Positions 16,693-25,582 are shown, counted from the stretch's first letter. The stretch: 64,000 bases of DNA from Pseudomonas fragi (GCF_025426255.1 NZ_CP104861.1:2976001-3040000), one strand, 5' to 3'. Translations and numbers: made by a program. Notes: a model not told the origin generated them from the letters alone.

Positions 16693-18000
16693 GTGGAAAT
16701 TTCCAAGTCACACTGGTATAGCCAGCTGTATGTGCAAGTGCTGATCGGCATTGTGATCGGTGCCGCCATCGGTTACTTCATGCCTGATATTGGAGCCAAG
16801 CTCCAACCGTTTGCCGATGGTTTCATCAAACTCATCAAAATGCTGTTGGCGCCTATTATTTTCGGTACGGTGGTCGTCGGTATCGCGAAAATGGGCAGTA
16901 TCAAGGAAGTTGGACGGATTGGTGTGAAAGCGCTGATCTACTTCGAGATTCTTTCAACCATCGCCCTCGTCGTCGGCCTTATTGTGGTCAACATCGTGAA
17001 GCCTGGTGCAGGTATGAACATCAATGCTAGCGCGCTTGATGGAAGTGCAGTCAGTAAATACAGCCAAGCTGCCAGTGAGCAAGGTGGCACCATTGATTTC
17101 TTCCTCAATATCATCCCGCATACATTCATCGGCGCCTTCTCGAATGGTGTAATGCTTCAGGTTATCCTGCTTTCAGTACTAATGGGTGTTGCTCTGGTTC
17201 AAATGGGCGAAACCAGCAAACCGCTAATCAACACCATTGATCTGTTCCTGCAAGGTCTGTTCAAGATCGTTGCAATGGTCATGCGCTTGGCGCCAATTGG
17301 TGCTGGTGCCGGTATGGCGTTCACTATCGGCAAGTACGGGATTGGTACCTTGCTGTCACTCGGCCAGTTGCTGGTCGCGCTCTACATCACAACCTTGATT
17401 TTCATCGTGGTGGTGCTGGGTACTGTTGCCAGATGGTCAGGCATGCCGCTCATGCAATTTCTTCGTTATTTCAAAGATGAAATTCTCATCACGCTTGGCA
17501 CCTGCTCAACCGAAGCCGTACTGCCGCGCATGATGGTGAAGCTTGAAAAGCTTGGCTGCAAAAAATCAGTAGTGGGCATGGTGTTGCCAACGGGGTACAC
17601 CTTTAATGCAGACGGCACCTGCATCTATCTCACCATGGCCGCCATCTTTATCGCCCAAGCGACCAATACGCCACTGACGTTTGTGGATCAGATGATTTTG
17701 CTCGGTGTATTCCTGCTGACATCAAAAGGCTCGGCTGGCGTTGCGGGTGCAGGGTTTGTGACGCTGGCTGCAACACTCACAACCATCCATTCAATCCCTC
17801 TCGTAGGCCTTGTTTTGCTCTTGGGCATTGACCGGTTCCTGAACGAAGCGAGGGCCGTAACCAACCTGATCGGTAACGGCATCGGCACCATCGCCATTGC
17901 CAAGTGGGATAACTCGTTTGATGTCGAGGCCTGCGAGCGTGAAATCGCCGCAATGAAACACGAAAAGGCGCAAAGGAAGATGTTACTGGCGCAAAAATAA
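16693..18000 (+). CDS. DctA-family dicarboxylate:cation symporter (probable D-tartrate uptake)
   Basis: 435 residues from GTG 16693, with TGAGGTG five bases upstream. The DAACS family signature is present: FIKLIKMLLAPIIFGTVVVGI, the hairpin motif TLGTCSTEAVLPRMM, the LPTGYTFNADGTCIYLTMAAIF block and LTSKGSAGVAGAGFV. The family couples Na+ or H+ influx to uptake of C4-dicarboxylates across the inner membrane. It follows tarD by 102 bases, so tartrate is the likely substrate. It differs clearly from the second DctA homologue at 47378. Confidence 0.9.
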   Translation: MEISKSHWYSQLYVQVLIGIVIGAAIGYFMPDIGAKLQPFADGFIKLIKMLLAPIIFGTVVVGIAKMGSIKEVGRIGVKALIYFEILSTIALVVGLIVVNIVKPGAGMNINASALDGSAVSKYSQAASEQGGTIDFFLNIIPHTFIGAFSNGVMLQVILLSVLMGVALVQMGETSKPLINTIDLFLQGLFKIVAMVMRLAPIGAGAGMAFTIGKYGIGTLLSLGQLLVALYITTLIFIVVVLGTVARWSGMPLMQFLRYFKDEILITLGTCSTEAVLPRMMVKLEKLGCKKSVVGMVLPTGYTFNADGTCIYLTMAAIFIAQATNTPLTFVDQMILLGVFLLTSKGSAGVAGAGFVTLAATLTTIHSIPLVGLVLLLGIDRFLNEARAVTNLIGNGIGTIAIAKWDNSFDVEACEREIAAMKHEKAQRKMLLAQK

Positions 18001-18030
18001 TCCGTCACACGCTCCGGTCATTCCGCGTCA

Positions 18031-18058
18031 GGAACGGTTATGACCGGTTCCGATTTTT
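18031..18058 (+). terminator. intrinsic terminator after the tartrate operon
   Basis: GGAACGGT (18031-18038) pairs with ACCGGTTCC (18043-18051) with one bulged base and a TATG loop, followed by GATTTTT (T-run 18054-18058). It also borders the 3' end of the convergent TetR gene. Confidence 0.75.
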
Positions 18059-18650
18059 AAGGTTGCGCGTTTCTCTTTAAGCTTTCGGGGCTGCCAGCGC
18101 ACAGACCATCCATCACCAAGGTCATCAATCTGGCGAGACGCGAGCGCCAGTCGCTCTGGGAGTCCATTTGCCATATTCCAGCAATGGCGAGAAAAAAGTC
18201 GTCGTTAGTAATCCCGCTACGAATCGTTCCGGCTTTCTCATTTGCCCTCAAAAGCGACTCGGCAGCTGCTTGAACTGGTGCGTATCCTGACTTCCCCGGG
18301 AACTCGTAAATAGACGCAGCTTGTTGTATTGCGGTAGCAAGTCCTGCTTTTGTCATTGCATATTCAGCGAGGCAGTCCATCCATTCTCGGAGGGCCTCCT
18401 TAGGTGGTTTTATCGCCAGGAGCTGTTCCGCTAACGAGGCTACCTGCTGCATCTCGAATTGATAAACCTCGAATACCAGCTTCTCTCTGGTGGCGAAGTG
18501 CCGATAGAACGTGCCCTGCCCCACCCCTGCCTTCTTCGCAATCGTGCTCAACGGAACCGCAGGATCACGAGTCAGCTCCACCACCGCGACCTCCAGAATC
18601 CGTTCACGGTTTTTCTTGGCGTCAGAACGCATCACCAAATCGTCAGTCAT
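18057..18650 (-). CDS. TetR-family transcriptional repressor
   Basis: 197 residues from ATG 18650. The HTH region reads RILEVAVVELTRDPAVPLSTIAKKAGVGQGTFYRHFATREKLV, a textbook TetR N terminus. The C-terminal ligand domain resembles the SbtR-like subgroup (EWMDCLAEYAMTKAGLA). It is divergent from a short-chain dehydrogenase across about 100 bp that contain two matching palindromes at 18682-18695 and 18713-18724, its likely operators. It probably represses itself and the dehydrogenase until a small ligand, perhaps the dehydrogenase substrate, releases it. Confidence 0.9.
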   Translation of the reverse strand: MTDDLVMRSDAKKNRERILEVAVVELTRDPAVPLSTIAKKAGVGQGTFYRHFATREKLVFEVYQFEMQQVASLAEQLLAIKPPKEALREWMDCLAEYAMTKAGLATAIQQAASIYEFPGKSGYAPVQAAAESLLRANEKAGTIRSGITNDDFFLAIAGIWQMDSQSDWRSRLARLMTLVMDGLCAGSPESLKRNAQP

Positions 18651-18681
18651 GAGCAAAATTTTCCTTGAGCGCATTGCTAAA

Positions 18682-18724
18682 CGGACAATTGTCCGATACA
18701 TTTTTCTCAAGCGGACACCTGTCC
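18682..18724. promoter_or_regulatory. paired TetR operators
   Basis: CGGACAATTGTCCG (18682-18695) is a perfect 14-bp palindrome. GGACACCTGTCC (18713-18724) repeats its GGACA..TGTCC arms. The centres are 30 bp apart, about three helical turns, suiting two dimers on one DNA face between the divergent TetR and SDR genes. Confidence 0.82.
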
Positions 18725-18751
18725 ACTTAAGCATCGTTTCTGGAGTTTACT

Positions 18752-19510
18752 ATGAACAGCACTGGCAATACGATTCTGGTCACTGGCGGCACCTCGGGTA
18801 TCGGCCTTGGTCTGGCGCTTAGGCTTCACAAGGCAGGCAACAAAGTCATCATCGCGGGACGTCGCAAAGCTCTGCTCGACAAGATCACGTCGCAGCACCC
18901 AGGTATTGAATCAGTATTGCTCGACGTTTCCGATCCACAATCCATCCAGCGCAGCAGCGAAACGCTTGCGATCAGCCATCCGAATCTAAACGTTCTTATA
19001 AACAACGCTGGAATCATGCACTGGGAGGATCTGACTGATCCGCAAAGCCTAAGCACAGCCGAAGATATCGTGACAACGAACTTACTGGGCACGATCCGCA
19101 TGGTGTATGCATTTACTCCCCACCTGCTCACGCAGTCCAGTGCAACGATTGTGAATGTAAGCTCGGCTTTGGCATTCGTACCGCTGCCTGCAACACCGAC
19201 CTACAGCGCAACCAAAGCGGCAGTTCACTCGTTCACTCAAAGCCTTCGAGTTCAGCTGGAAGCCTCATCAGTCGAGGTTATCGAGCTTGCGCCACCGGGT
19301 GTGCGTACCACTTTGCTTGGGCAGGAAAACGACGAGCACGCAATGCCGTTGGAGGCGTTTTTGGATGAAATCTTCGAGCTGCTCGAGATCTCTCCGACCC
19401 CACGCGAACTGATCGTCGAACGTGCCAAGCCATTACGGTTTGCTGAAGCGAGTGGCTCACATGATGAAGTGTTGAAAATGCTTGCGGGATACAAACCACC
19501 GGCAGAGTGA
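18752..19510 (+). CDS. short-chain dehydrogenase/reductase (DltE-like)
   Basis: 252 residues with a classical SDR Rossmann fold: cofactor motif TGGTSGIG (11-18), NNAG (84-87), catalytic S137/S138, Y151 and K155 in YSATK. The R37-R38 pair after the second strand suggests NADPH. Relatives annotated DltE or oxidoreductase are of mixed function, so the substrate is unknown. TGGAG precedes the ATG. The divergent TetR gene and paired operators indicate ligand-inducible expression. A PhzF-like gene follows 158 bases downstream and may or may not share the transcript. Confidence 0.88.
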   Translation: MNSTGNTILVTGGTSGIGLGLALRLHKAGNKVIIAGRRKALLDKITSQHPGIESVLLDVSDPQSIQRSSETLAISHPNLNVLINNAGIMHWEDLTDPQSLSTAEDIVTTNLLGTIRMVYAFTPHLLTQSSATIVNVSSALAFVPLPATPTYSATKAAVHSFTQSLRVQLEASSVEVIELAPPGVRTTLLGQENDEHAMPLEAFLDEIFELLEISPTPRELIVERAKPLRFAEASGSHDEVLKMLAGYKPPAE

Positions 19511-19668
19511 CGGTAAGCTTCGGCGCACGCGCTGTTACCAAGGAAGAGGCTGCCGAGGAACAAGCCCCAAGCAGCCGCTGTATGCTCCAGAAAACGCGGC
19601 TCTGTCACTACTGAAAGTTGCTGCATGACTGCTAGGGTGCGCCTTACCCACACCGACTGGATTCAGCC

Positions 19669-20460
19669 ATGCAGCTTAACCTCTACCAAATCGACGCATT
19701 CACCTCCACGGTATTCTCGGGCAGCCCGGCAGCCGTGGTTCCTCTTGAAGCCTGGCTACCTGTCGAGGTCATGCAGTCGATTGCCATTGAAAATTCGCTG
19801 CCGGAAACTGCGTTCTATGTGCTTAACCAGAGCGGACAATACGAAATCCGCTGGTTCTCGCCATTCACTGAGATCGACTTCTGCGGCCACGCCACGCTGG
19901 CAAGCGCTTTTGTGCTGTTCAATCAGCCCGGTGCCAGCAAGTCCATCACGTTCTGGGCCAAGGCAGTTGGAGAAATTCCGGTCACCCAGTTACCTGGCGG
20001 CGAGATAGAGTTGAATTTCCCCGAACTCGCTCCCCGCCCGCTGGTTGATGTGCCTGCCCAGTTGCTCGAAGGTCTTTCGATCACACCCAACGAATATTGG
20101 GTCAGCCGCCAAGCCTACTTTGCGATTTATACCGATCAACAGCAGGTCGAGAGCGTGGTGCCGCGACTCGATAAGCTGAAAGAGCTGGGCCCGCGGGATG
20201 TGGTCGTCACTGCGCCCGGTCAACAGTACGATTTTGTCTCGCGCTACTTCTGGCCAGCCAACGGTGGCGATGAGGATCCTGTCACCGGATCCATTCATGC
20301 AGGGTTGGCTCCGTTCTGGGCAAAACGCTTGAACAAGTCGCGGTTGTTAGCGTTGCAGGCCTCCCGTCGGCGCGGTGTGCTGGACTGCCGGGTTGATGAC
20401 GGCCGGGTATTTGTCTCAGGGCGGGCGGTGCAATATCTGGAAGGGATTATTAACCTGTAA
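19669..20460 (+). CDS. PhzF family isomerase-like protein
   Basis: 263 residues. The N-terminal QIDAFTSTVFSGSPAAVVPL, the catalytic glutamate E46 in ENSLPETAF, the IDFCGHATLAS loop and SRYFWPANGGDEDPVTGSIH are the conserved blocks of the PhzF superfamily (diaminopimelate-epimerase fold). True PhzF isomerises dihydro-hydroxyanthranilate in phenazine synthesis. No other phenazine gene is present, so this is one of the many stand-alone homologues of unknown substrate. The ribosome site is weak, and the 158 bases upstream show no obvious promoter. Confidence 0.87.
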   Translation: MQLNLYQIDAFTSTVFSGSPAAVVPLEAWLPVEVMQSIAIENSLPETAFYVLNQSGQYEIRWFSPFTEIDFCGHATLASAFVLFNQPGASKSITFWAKAVGEIPVTQLPGGEIELNFPELAPRPLVDVPAQLLEGLSITPNEYWVSRQAYFAIYTDQQQVESVVPRLDKLKELGPRDVVVTAPGQQYDFVSRYFWPANGGDEDPVTGSIHAGLAPFWAKRLNKSRLLALQASRRRGVLDCRVDDGRVFVSGRAVQYLEGIINL

Positions 20461-20531
20461 GCGCCAGGTGAAGGCGCAATGAAATGCTGCCCCCCGGCGC
20501 CACGGATTCCATTCCAGGCGAGTGTCGGGGG

Positions 20532-21461
20532 TCAGATTTCTGCAACCATCAAATCCAGATTCTGCACCGCGGCGCCAGCAGCGCCCTTCCCCAAATTGTC
20601 AAATATGGCAGCCAGCAAGACTTGCCCCGTCTGTTCATTTGCACACACCACCAACTGCAGATCATCAGTCCCGTTAAGCGCCTGAGGATCAAGGTGCGTC
20701 AGTTGTTTAGCCTCCTGCAGCGACATCACCTGTACATGGGCTGCATCCAGATAGTGCCGCACAAGACACTCATGCAGCTGCGCCGCATCCACCCCCGGCG
20801 CCAGTAACCGAAGTTGCACCGGTATGGTCAGCACGATCCCCTGCCGAAAAGCGCCATAGGCCGGTACGAACATTGGGGGCTGGCTCAGGCCGCTTTGCTG
20901 CTGGATCTCCGGTACATGCTTGTGCTCAAGCCCCAGGCCATACACCTGAAATGCCGGGGGCGGCGACGCGCCTTCGCCTTCATATTCCTGCACGCCGACG
21001 CGGCCTTTTCCCGAATAGCCCGACACGGCATAAATGTTTGCCGGGTAGTCTCTTGGCAACAACCCGGCCTCCAGTAACGGACGCAGCAGCCCTATCGCCC
21101 CGGTAGGGTAGCAACCGGGATTACTGACCCGCCGGGCTGTGGCAATGCGCTGCGCCTGCTGCGGGTTCATTTGCGCGAAACCATAGGTCCAGTCCGGATG
21201 GGTACGGTGTGCCGAACTCGCATCGATCACCCGTACTGCGGGGTTTTCGATACTCGCCACCGCGTCGCGTGCGGCCTGGTCGGGCAAGCATAAAATCGCG
21301 ATATCGCAGGCATTGATGATCTCGGCTCGGCGTTGTGGATCCTTGCGATGTTCAGCGCTGAGCGTGACAAGCTGCAGATCGGTCCGGTGGCGTAGCCGCT
21401 GATGGATTTGCAACCCGGTGGTGCCTTGGTCGCCGTCGATGAATACAAGTGGACTTGCCAT
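20532..21461 (-). CDS. argC: N-acetyl-gamma-glutamyl-phosphate reductase, type 2
   Basis: 309 residues, the short type-2 AGPR class. [17 protein letters not shown] forms the nucleotide-binding start, C117 in [17 protein letters not shown] is the thioester cysteine, and [10 protein letters not shown] and [14 protein letters not shown] complete the active site. The enzyme reduces N-acetyl-glutamyl phosphate to the semialdehyde in arginine synthesis, using NADPH. Pseudomonads normally carry a type-1 argC elsewhere, so this is probably an extra copy. It is monocistronic and divergent from a LysR regulator, which is not how housekeeping argC is arranged. Confidence 0.9.
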   Translation of the reverse strand: MASPLVFIDGDQGTTGLQIHQRLRHRTDLQLVTLSAEHRKDPQRRAEIINACDIAILCLPDQAARDAVASIENPAVRVIDASSAHRTHPDWTYGFAQMNPQQAQRIATARRVSNPGCYPTGAIGLLRPLLEAGLLPRDYPANIYAVSGYSGKGRVGVQEYEGEGASPPPAFQVYGLGLEHKHVPEIQQQSGLSQPPMFVPAYGAFRQGIVLTIPVQLRLLAPGVDAAQLHECLVRHYLDAAHVQVMSLQEAKQLTHLDPQALNGTDDLQLVVCANEQTGQVLLAAIFDNLGKGAAGAAVQNLDLMVAEI

Positions 21462-21547
21462 GGAATGCTCTCGGACTCAGGAAATGAGGAGCCCCAATCA
21501 TCAGTCGGGAGTTAAGATAGGAAAAGTTGAATTTATAAACGATGAGA

Positions 21548-21562
21548 TTCAGTTTTTCTGAA
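21548..21562. promoter_or_regulatory. small dyad in the argC-LysR gap
   Basis: TTCAG (21548-21552) and CTGAA (21558-21562) flank a T5 spacer, 14 bases before the LysR ATG. It could be an autoregulatory LysR half-site pair; the evidence is only symmetry and position. Confidence 0.3.
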
Positions 21563-21575
21563 CAAGGAGCGCTCC

Positions 21576-22460
21576 ATGCGTGAAATCAGCCTCGACCGTC
21601 TGCGCACGCTGGTTGCTATCGCCGATCTGGGCTCATTTGCCGAGGCGGCCCGCGTGCTGAATCTCTCGCCGCCCACGGTCAGTTTGCATATCGCCGACCT
21701 GGAGTCGCGGGTGGGCGGCAAGCTGTTGTCACGCACCCGTGGCCGCGTTCAGCCTTCGGCAATCGGTGAAACACTGGTGGAGCGCGCGCGACGTCTGCTG
21801 GCGGATGCGGAGCAAGCGCTGGAGGACGTGCAGCGTCAGGTGCAGGGCCTTTCAGGGCGTGTGCGGCTGGGCGCCTCCACCGGTGCCATCGCCCAGTTGA
21901 TGCCGCAAGCGTTGGAGATCTTGAGCCAGCGCCACCCTGCAATCGATGTGCAGGTTGCAGTGCTGACGTCGCAGGAAACGTTGAAAAAACTTGCCGAGGG
22001 CTCTTTGGAAATAGGTCTGGTCGCGCTGCCTCAGACTCCCGTCAGGCAATTACGGATCAAGCCATGGCGACGGGACCCGGTCATGGCTTTCTTGCCCGCT
22101 CGCTGGGAATGTCCGCAGGTTGTCAGCCCCGACTGGCTGGCTGCTCAGCCATTAATTCTGAATGACAACACGACCCGGCTTTCGCGCTTGACCACAGAGT
22201 GGTTTGCCAGTGATGGACGCCAGCCAACCCCGCGTATCCAGCTGAACTACAACGATGCGATCAAAAGCCTGGTGGCAGCCGGTTATGGCGCGACCCTGTT
22301 GCCGTATGAGGCCTCAACACCCTTGCCTGATACCAGAATCGCCATGCGGCCTTTACATCCCTTGCTATGGCGGCAGCTGGGAATAGCTCACCGCGAAGGC
22401 GACATCGAACGATCTACGCAATATGTACTGGATGTGTTGTGGGGGTTGAGTGCGCAGTAG
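21576..22460 (+). CDS. LysR-family regulator beside type-2 argC
   Basis: 294 residues. The HTH is LRTLVAIADLGSFAEAARVLNLSPPTVSLHIADLESRVGGKLLSRT, then a linker helix and an effector domain (VRLGASTGAIAQLMPQALEILSQRHPAIDVQV). AAGGAGCG lies just before the ATG. It stands 114 bases from the divergent argC, so it is the obvious candidate to control that gene. The inducer is not predictable. Confidence 0.88.
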   Translation: MREISLDRLRTLVAIADLGSFAEAARVLNLSPPTVSLHIADLESRVGGKLLSRTRGRVQPSAIGETLVERARRLLADAEQALEDVQRQVQGLSGRVRLGASTGAIAQLMPQALEILSQRHPAIDVQVAVLTSQETLKKLAEGSLEIGLVALPQTPVRQLRIKPWRRDPVMAFLPARWECPQVVSPDWLAAQPLILNDNTTRLSRLTTEWFASDGRQPTPRIQLNYNDAIKSLVAAGYGATLLPYEASTPLPDTRIAMRPLHPLLWRQLGIAHREGDIERSTQYVLDVLWGLSAQ

Positions 22461-22532
22461 CCGACAAGGATCACAAAAGGCGCGTCAGAGCGCTACTTGC
22501 AGCGCTGTATTCACTCGCCAGGAAACAACCTC

Positions 22533-23405
22533 TCAATAGCTGCCCAATGACTTCAGGGGCAGCAGCGGCTTGTACTCGCACTTCTCGCGCACAAAAGCGG
22601 TTGGCACTATCACCCTGCTTTCAAAGAAAGTGGCAAAGTCGAAGTCCTCCAGGCGGTATGGCGCCACCAGCACGGACTCCTGACCGGCACCGAGAAAAAC
22701 CACAGGACGCTCGGGATCGACATTCGCGCACTCATGTCTTTGGTTGAAATCCAGCGCCTGCGCGATCAGATAGACCTTCTCCGGAATACGCGTATCGCTC
22801 AACTGATCGCTGGGCCAGCTCCAACCGAAAAACAGAATCACACCCGCCACCGCACTGCACAGCACAGAGAACCACGGGACATCCCCGGTCGCTTTGCCCT
22901 TGACCCAATTGCTGATGAACAAGATATGCAGCGCCAGAATCAGCGCCGCGATGCTCAGCACAAAAGGCACCAGCAGTTTGAACAGCACCAGGCCTGTGGT
23001 CAGGACCAGGGTGATGGGCAAGGCGGAGGCGTCCACATGGAACACGCCATTGATGTGCCCCGCTGCTCTGCCGCGCGCATAGAACAACGCCCCGGAAAGG
23101 ATCAGCGACAACAATAACTTGGTGACGGCGAAGCTCCACAAGGACTTCACCACTGACGTGCGCTCGACCAACACGCCGACGAAAATCAGACACAAGCTCA
23201 CCCCCCACAGCCGAAATGCCAGGGTATGTTCGCGCACCCACTCCATGTCACTGGCGGCAGATCGCACAATGGCCAGCAGGACGCCGATGACGCCAATCAC
23301 CACCATGGCACGGAGCAAATCTTGGCGCTGCTTTTCCTGCTGGTGGCGGTGCTCGATCAACCATTCGGACAATCTGCGCTGGATATCCCGTACGTAGTAC
23401 TTCAA
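22533..23405 (-). CDS. polytopic membrane protein of unknown function
   Basis: 290 residues from a TTG at 23405. A charged N-terminal amphipathic helix (RRLSEWLIEHRHQQEKQRQD) precedes about six hydrophobic segments, in the order AMVVIGVIGVLLAIV, LWGVSLCLIFVGVLV, LLLSLILSGALFYA, LPITLVLTTGLVLFKLL, VLSIAALILALHILFI and VLCSAVAGVILFFGW. A soluble C-terminal domain of about 75 residues with two cysteines (HECANV, REKCEYK) follows. I do not recognise the family. Its TTG overlaps the stop of a 24-codon ORF (TTGA), implying translational coupling. If the TTG is wrong, the real start would be the Met at the first hydrophobic segment. Confidence 0.65.
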   Translation of the reverse strand: MKYYVRDIQRRLSEWLIEHRHQQEKQRQDLLRAMVVIGVIGVLLAIVRSAASDMEWVREHTLAFRLWGVSLCLIFVGVLVERTSVVKSLWSFAVTKLLLSLILSGALFYARGRAAGHINGVFHVDASALPITLVLTTGLVLFKLLVPFVLSIAALILALHILFISNWVKGKATGDVPWFSVLCSAVAGVILFFGWSWPSDQLSDTRIPEKVYLIAQALDFNQRHECANVDPERPVVFLGAGQESVLVAPYRLEDFDFATFFESRVIVPTAFVREKCEYKPLLPLKSLGSY

Positions 23406-23476
23406 CGACCTCGGGGAGTGGAGCCGCTCAGCTCGTGATGGATACGTTCGAGCCTCTGCTCAATTTCTTTGGTCAT
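23402..23476 (-). CDS. 24-residue ORF overlapping the membrane-protein start
   Basis: Begins ATG 23476 with GGAAAGACAG just upstream and AGGAG a little further, and encodes a charged helical peptide (MTKEIEQRLERIHHEL, then GSTPRGR). Its stop overlaps the TTG of the next gene. The heptad-like pattern of I, L and I residues could form a short amphipathic helix. It may be a leader or a small protein partner; there is no homology I know. Confidence 0.4.
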   Translation of the reverse strand: MTKEIEQRLERIHHELSGSTPRGR

Positions 23477-23613
23477 CTGTCTTTCCAACTCCTGTCGGGG
23501 ATAGTTCAGTTTGCTCGCCTGGGCCGGTCTTTCCGGGAAAGCGTCGAGGCACAGGCCACACGTGGACATTGAAATGGAGCGGTGAGCGAACGCCCCCGGT
23601 CACTACTTACGCC

Positions 23614-24822
23614 TCACATAGTGACACTCAGCACCCATCCCGCGATTCCGCTCCCAATGACGACCAGCCACGGCGCAACCTTCCAGAACATCAGCGCAAC
23701 CAGGGCCAGCACGGCCAGACCGAAATCCTGCGGCTGCAAAATGGCACTCGTCCATACTGGATGGTAAAGCGCAGCCAACAGCAGACCAACCACCGCGGCA
23801 TTGACCCCGGCCAGCGCGGCCTGAGTTCGTACGCTACGGCGTAATTGTTCCCAAAACGGCAAGGCGCCCAGAGTAATCAAAAAGGACGGCGCATAGATCG
23901 CCAAGAGGCAGATTATCCCCCCTGCCCATCCTGATGGAGGGACATTCATCGACGTGCCGAGGAATGCGGCGAACGTGAACAGGGGGCCAGGTATGGCTTG
24001 CGCGGCGCCATATCCTGCCAGGAACACGTCATTACTGACCCAGCCGGAGGGCACCACTTCGGCCTGCAACAGTGGCAGCACCACGTGCCCGCCACCGAAG
24101 ACCAGTGAGCCGGAGCGGTAGAAGGCATCCACCAGTGCCACGGCTTGACTGGGCCACAGTTGGGTCAATAGCGGCAGCCCCACCAGCAATGCCAGGAATA
24201 AAGACAGGTAAATCCCCCCGGCCCGGCGGCTGATGGAGATCGGCAATGGATCGTGCTCGGCACACTGCCCGGGTTTGAACAGCAGCAGGCCTGCAAGCCC
24301 GGCAGCAACAATCACGCTGACCTGCCCCCCTGCAGACGGCTCAAGCAAGGCGACGCAGGTAGCAATCGCCATCAGGGTGACTCGCGTCACGTCTGTGCAC
24401 AGATGCCGCGCCATCCCCCAAACGGCTTGAGCAACCACCGCGACAGCGACCACTTTGAGGCCATGCAGGACGCCGGGAGAGATGGCTGAGCCATATCGGG
24501 AGATGCCCAGCGCAAACAGGATCAGCGCAATGGCCGAAGGTAGCGTAAAACCAGCCCAGGCCGCGAAAGCCCCTCCGTATCCTGCGCGTGACACCCCCAG
24601 AGCGATGCCAACCTGACTGCTTGCCGGGCCAGGTAATAATTGGCAGAGCGCGACCAGGTCCGCATAGGTGCGCTCGGTCAGCCAACGCCGTCGTGTGACA
24701 AACTCATCGCGAAAGTAGCCCAAGTGCGCAATAGGGCCACCGAACGAGGTCAACCCAAGGCGCATGAAGATGAAAAAAACTGACCAGGCGCTGCTGCGTT
24801 TATCGACATAAGAGTTGGCCAT
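23614..24822 (-). CDS. chrA: ChrA-type chromate transporter (two-domain form)
   Basis: 402 residues, the long bidomain CHR architecture. The N-terminal half carries FMRLGLTSFGGPIAHLGYFRDEFV, LCQLLPGPASSQVGIALG and AAWAGFTLPSAIALI. The C-terminal half repeats the pattern as YRSGSLVFGGGHVVLPLL and GYGAAQAIPGPLFTFAAFLG. About ten to thirteen hydrophobic segments are visible. The family exports chromate from the cytoplasm, driven by the membrane potential. No chrB or sulfur-assimilation gene flanks it, so expression control is unclear. AGGTAGG lies seven bases before the ATG. Confidence 0.92.
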   Translation of the reverse strand: MANSYVDKRSSAWSVFFIFMRLGLTSFGGPIAHLGYFRDEFVTRRRWLTERTYADLVALCQLLPGPASSQVGIALGVSRAGYGGAFAAWAGFTLPSAIALILFALGISRYGSAISPGVLHGLKVVAVAVVAQAVWGMARHLCTDVTRVTLMAIATCVALLEPSAGGQVSVIVAAGLAGLLLFKPGQCAEHDPLPISISRRAGGIYLSLFLALLVGLPLLTQLWPSQAVALVDAFYRSGSLVFGGGHVVLPLLQAEVVPSGWVSNDVFLAGYGAAQAIPGPLFTFAAFLGTSMNVPPSGWAGGIICLLAIYAPSFLITLGALPFWEQLRRSVRTQAALAGVNAAVVGLLLAALYHPVWTSAILQPQDFGLAVLALVALMFWKVAPWLVVIGSGIAGWVLSVTM

Positions 24823-25062
24823 GCATGTGCCTACCTGGTTAGAACAAGACCGGTAAATTAATCGAATTTCGCCTATCTAAAACGGCCCCTCTCGAGGAGT
24901 TTGTTTTGATCACATCGCGGCGCTATACACCTTCGAAATGGCACACCTTCCGATCCTGGTTCGAAGGTACACCCTCAAATTTGGCCTTTCATAACAGGGC
25001 CCTGACTGGCCGCTTCCGACCAATCGTGGAAATTGTCGACCCAAAACAGACACGCCCTCCTC

Positions 25063-25503
25063 TCACGATCCACGCCTGCGCAGGTCGATTTTTCCGGCTT
25101 TTCTTTTGAGATTTCCCGTCGCTATAGCGCTCAGCATTTTCTGAAATTTTGAGCATTCAATGTGATGTGCCGCAGGGCAAGACGCTACTCGACGAAGCTC
25201 ATCGCGCACGGCGCCAAGTCGCTCGATGGTACGGTCCAGTTCGTCAGCCTTTTCGTTAAGCCGCTGGCGATCGATATCAGGCTGGCCCTGCGCATCCTGC
25301 ATGGCAACGAGATCGTCCAGTGAAAACTCTGCCGACTGCCCGAGCGCGATCAAGGACAATCGCTGGAGTACATCGCCATGAAACACGCGACTCAGGCCCC
25401 GACGCCCTATCGAACGGATAAGACCTTTCTCTTCGTAGTAGCGCAGCGTTGAAGCCGGTAGACCGGAACGTCGTGCCACCTCACCAATATCCAGCTCTTT
25501 CAT
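25063..25503 (-). CDS. MerR-family transcriptional regulator
   Basis: 146 residues from ATG 25503, with TGAGG upstream. HTH and wing: LDIGEVARRSGLPASTLRYYEEKGLIRSIGRRGLSRVF, followed by an antiparallel coiled-coil (RQRLNEKADELDRTIERLGAVRDELRRVASC). A cysteine in SCPAAHHIECSKFQ could be redox- or metal-active, but this is not a SoxR or CueR ligand set. It is divergent from a DUF2938 gene across an 80-bp gap with a MerR-type promoter (25506-25536), so it is likely the activator of that gene. Confidence 0.9.
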   Translation of the reverse strand: MKELDIGEVARRSGLPASTLRYYEEKGLIRSIGRRGLSRVFHGDVLQRLSLIALGQSAEFSLDDLVAMQDAQGQPDIDRQRLNEKADELDRTIERLGAVRDELRRVASCPAAHHIECSKFQKMLSAIATGNLKRKAGKIDLRRRGS

Positions 25504-25505
25504 GC

Positions 25506-25536
25506 TTGACCTCAAGTCGACTTGAACCTGCAGACT
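25506..25536 (+). promoter_or_regulatory. MerR-type promoter for the DUF2938 gene
   Basis: TTGACC (25506-25511) is followed by a 19-bp spacer and CAGACT (25531-25536). The spacer carries the perfect 14-bp palindrome TCAAGTCGACTTGA (25512-25525 region). Geometry matches MerR-family activation; the -10 is weak, as expected for an activator-dependent promoter. Confidence 0.72.
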
Positions 25537-25582
25537 ACTCGGATCAAACCTCCAAAACAGGTTCAAGGCAAGGAGCAATACC

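Noticed and set aside
24906..25109. 67-codon frame between chrA and the MerR gene
   Set aside because: No ribosome site, no domain, and it runs into the 3' end of the opposite-strand MerR gene.
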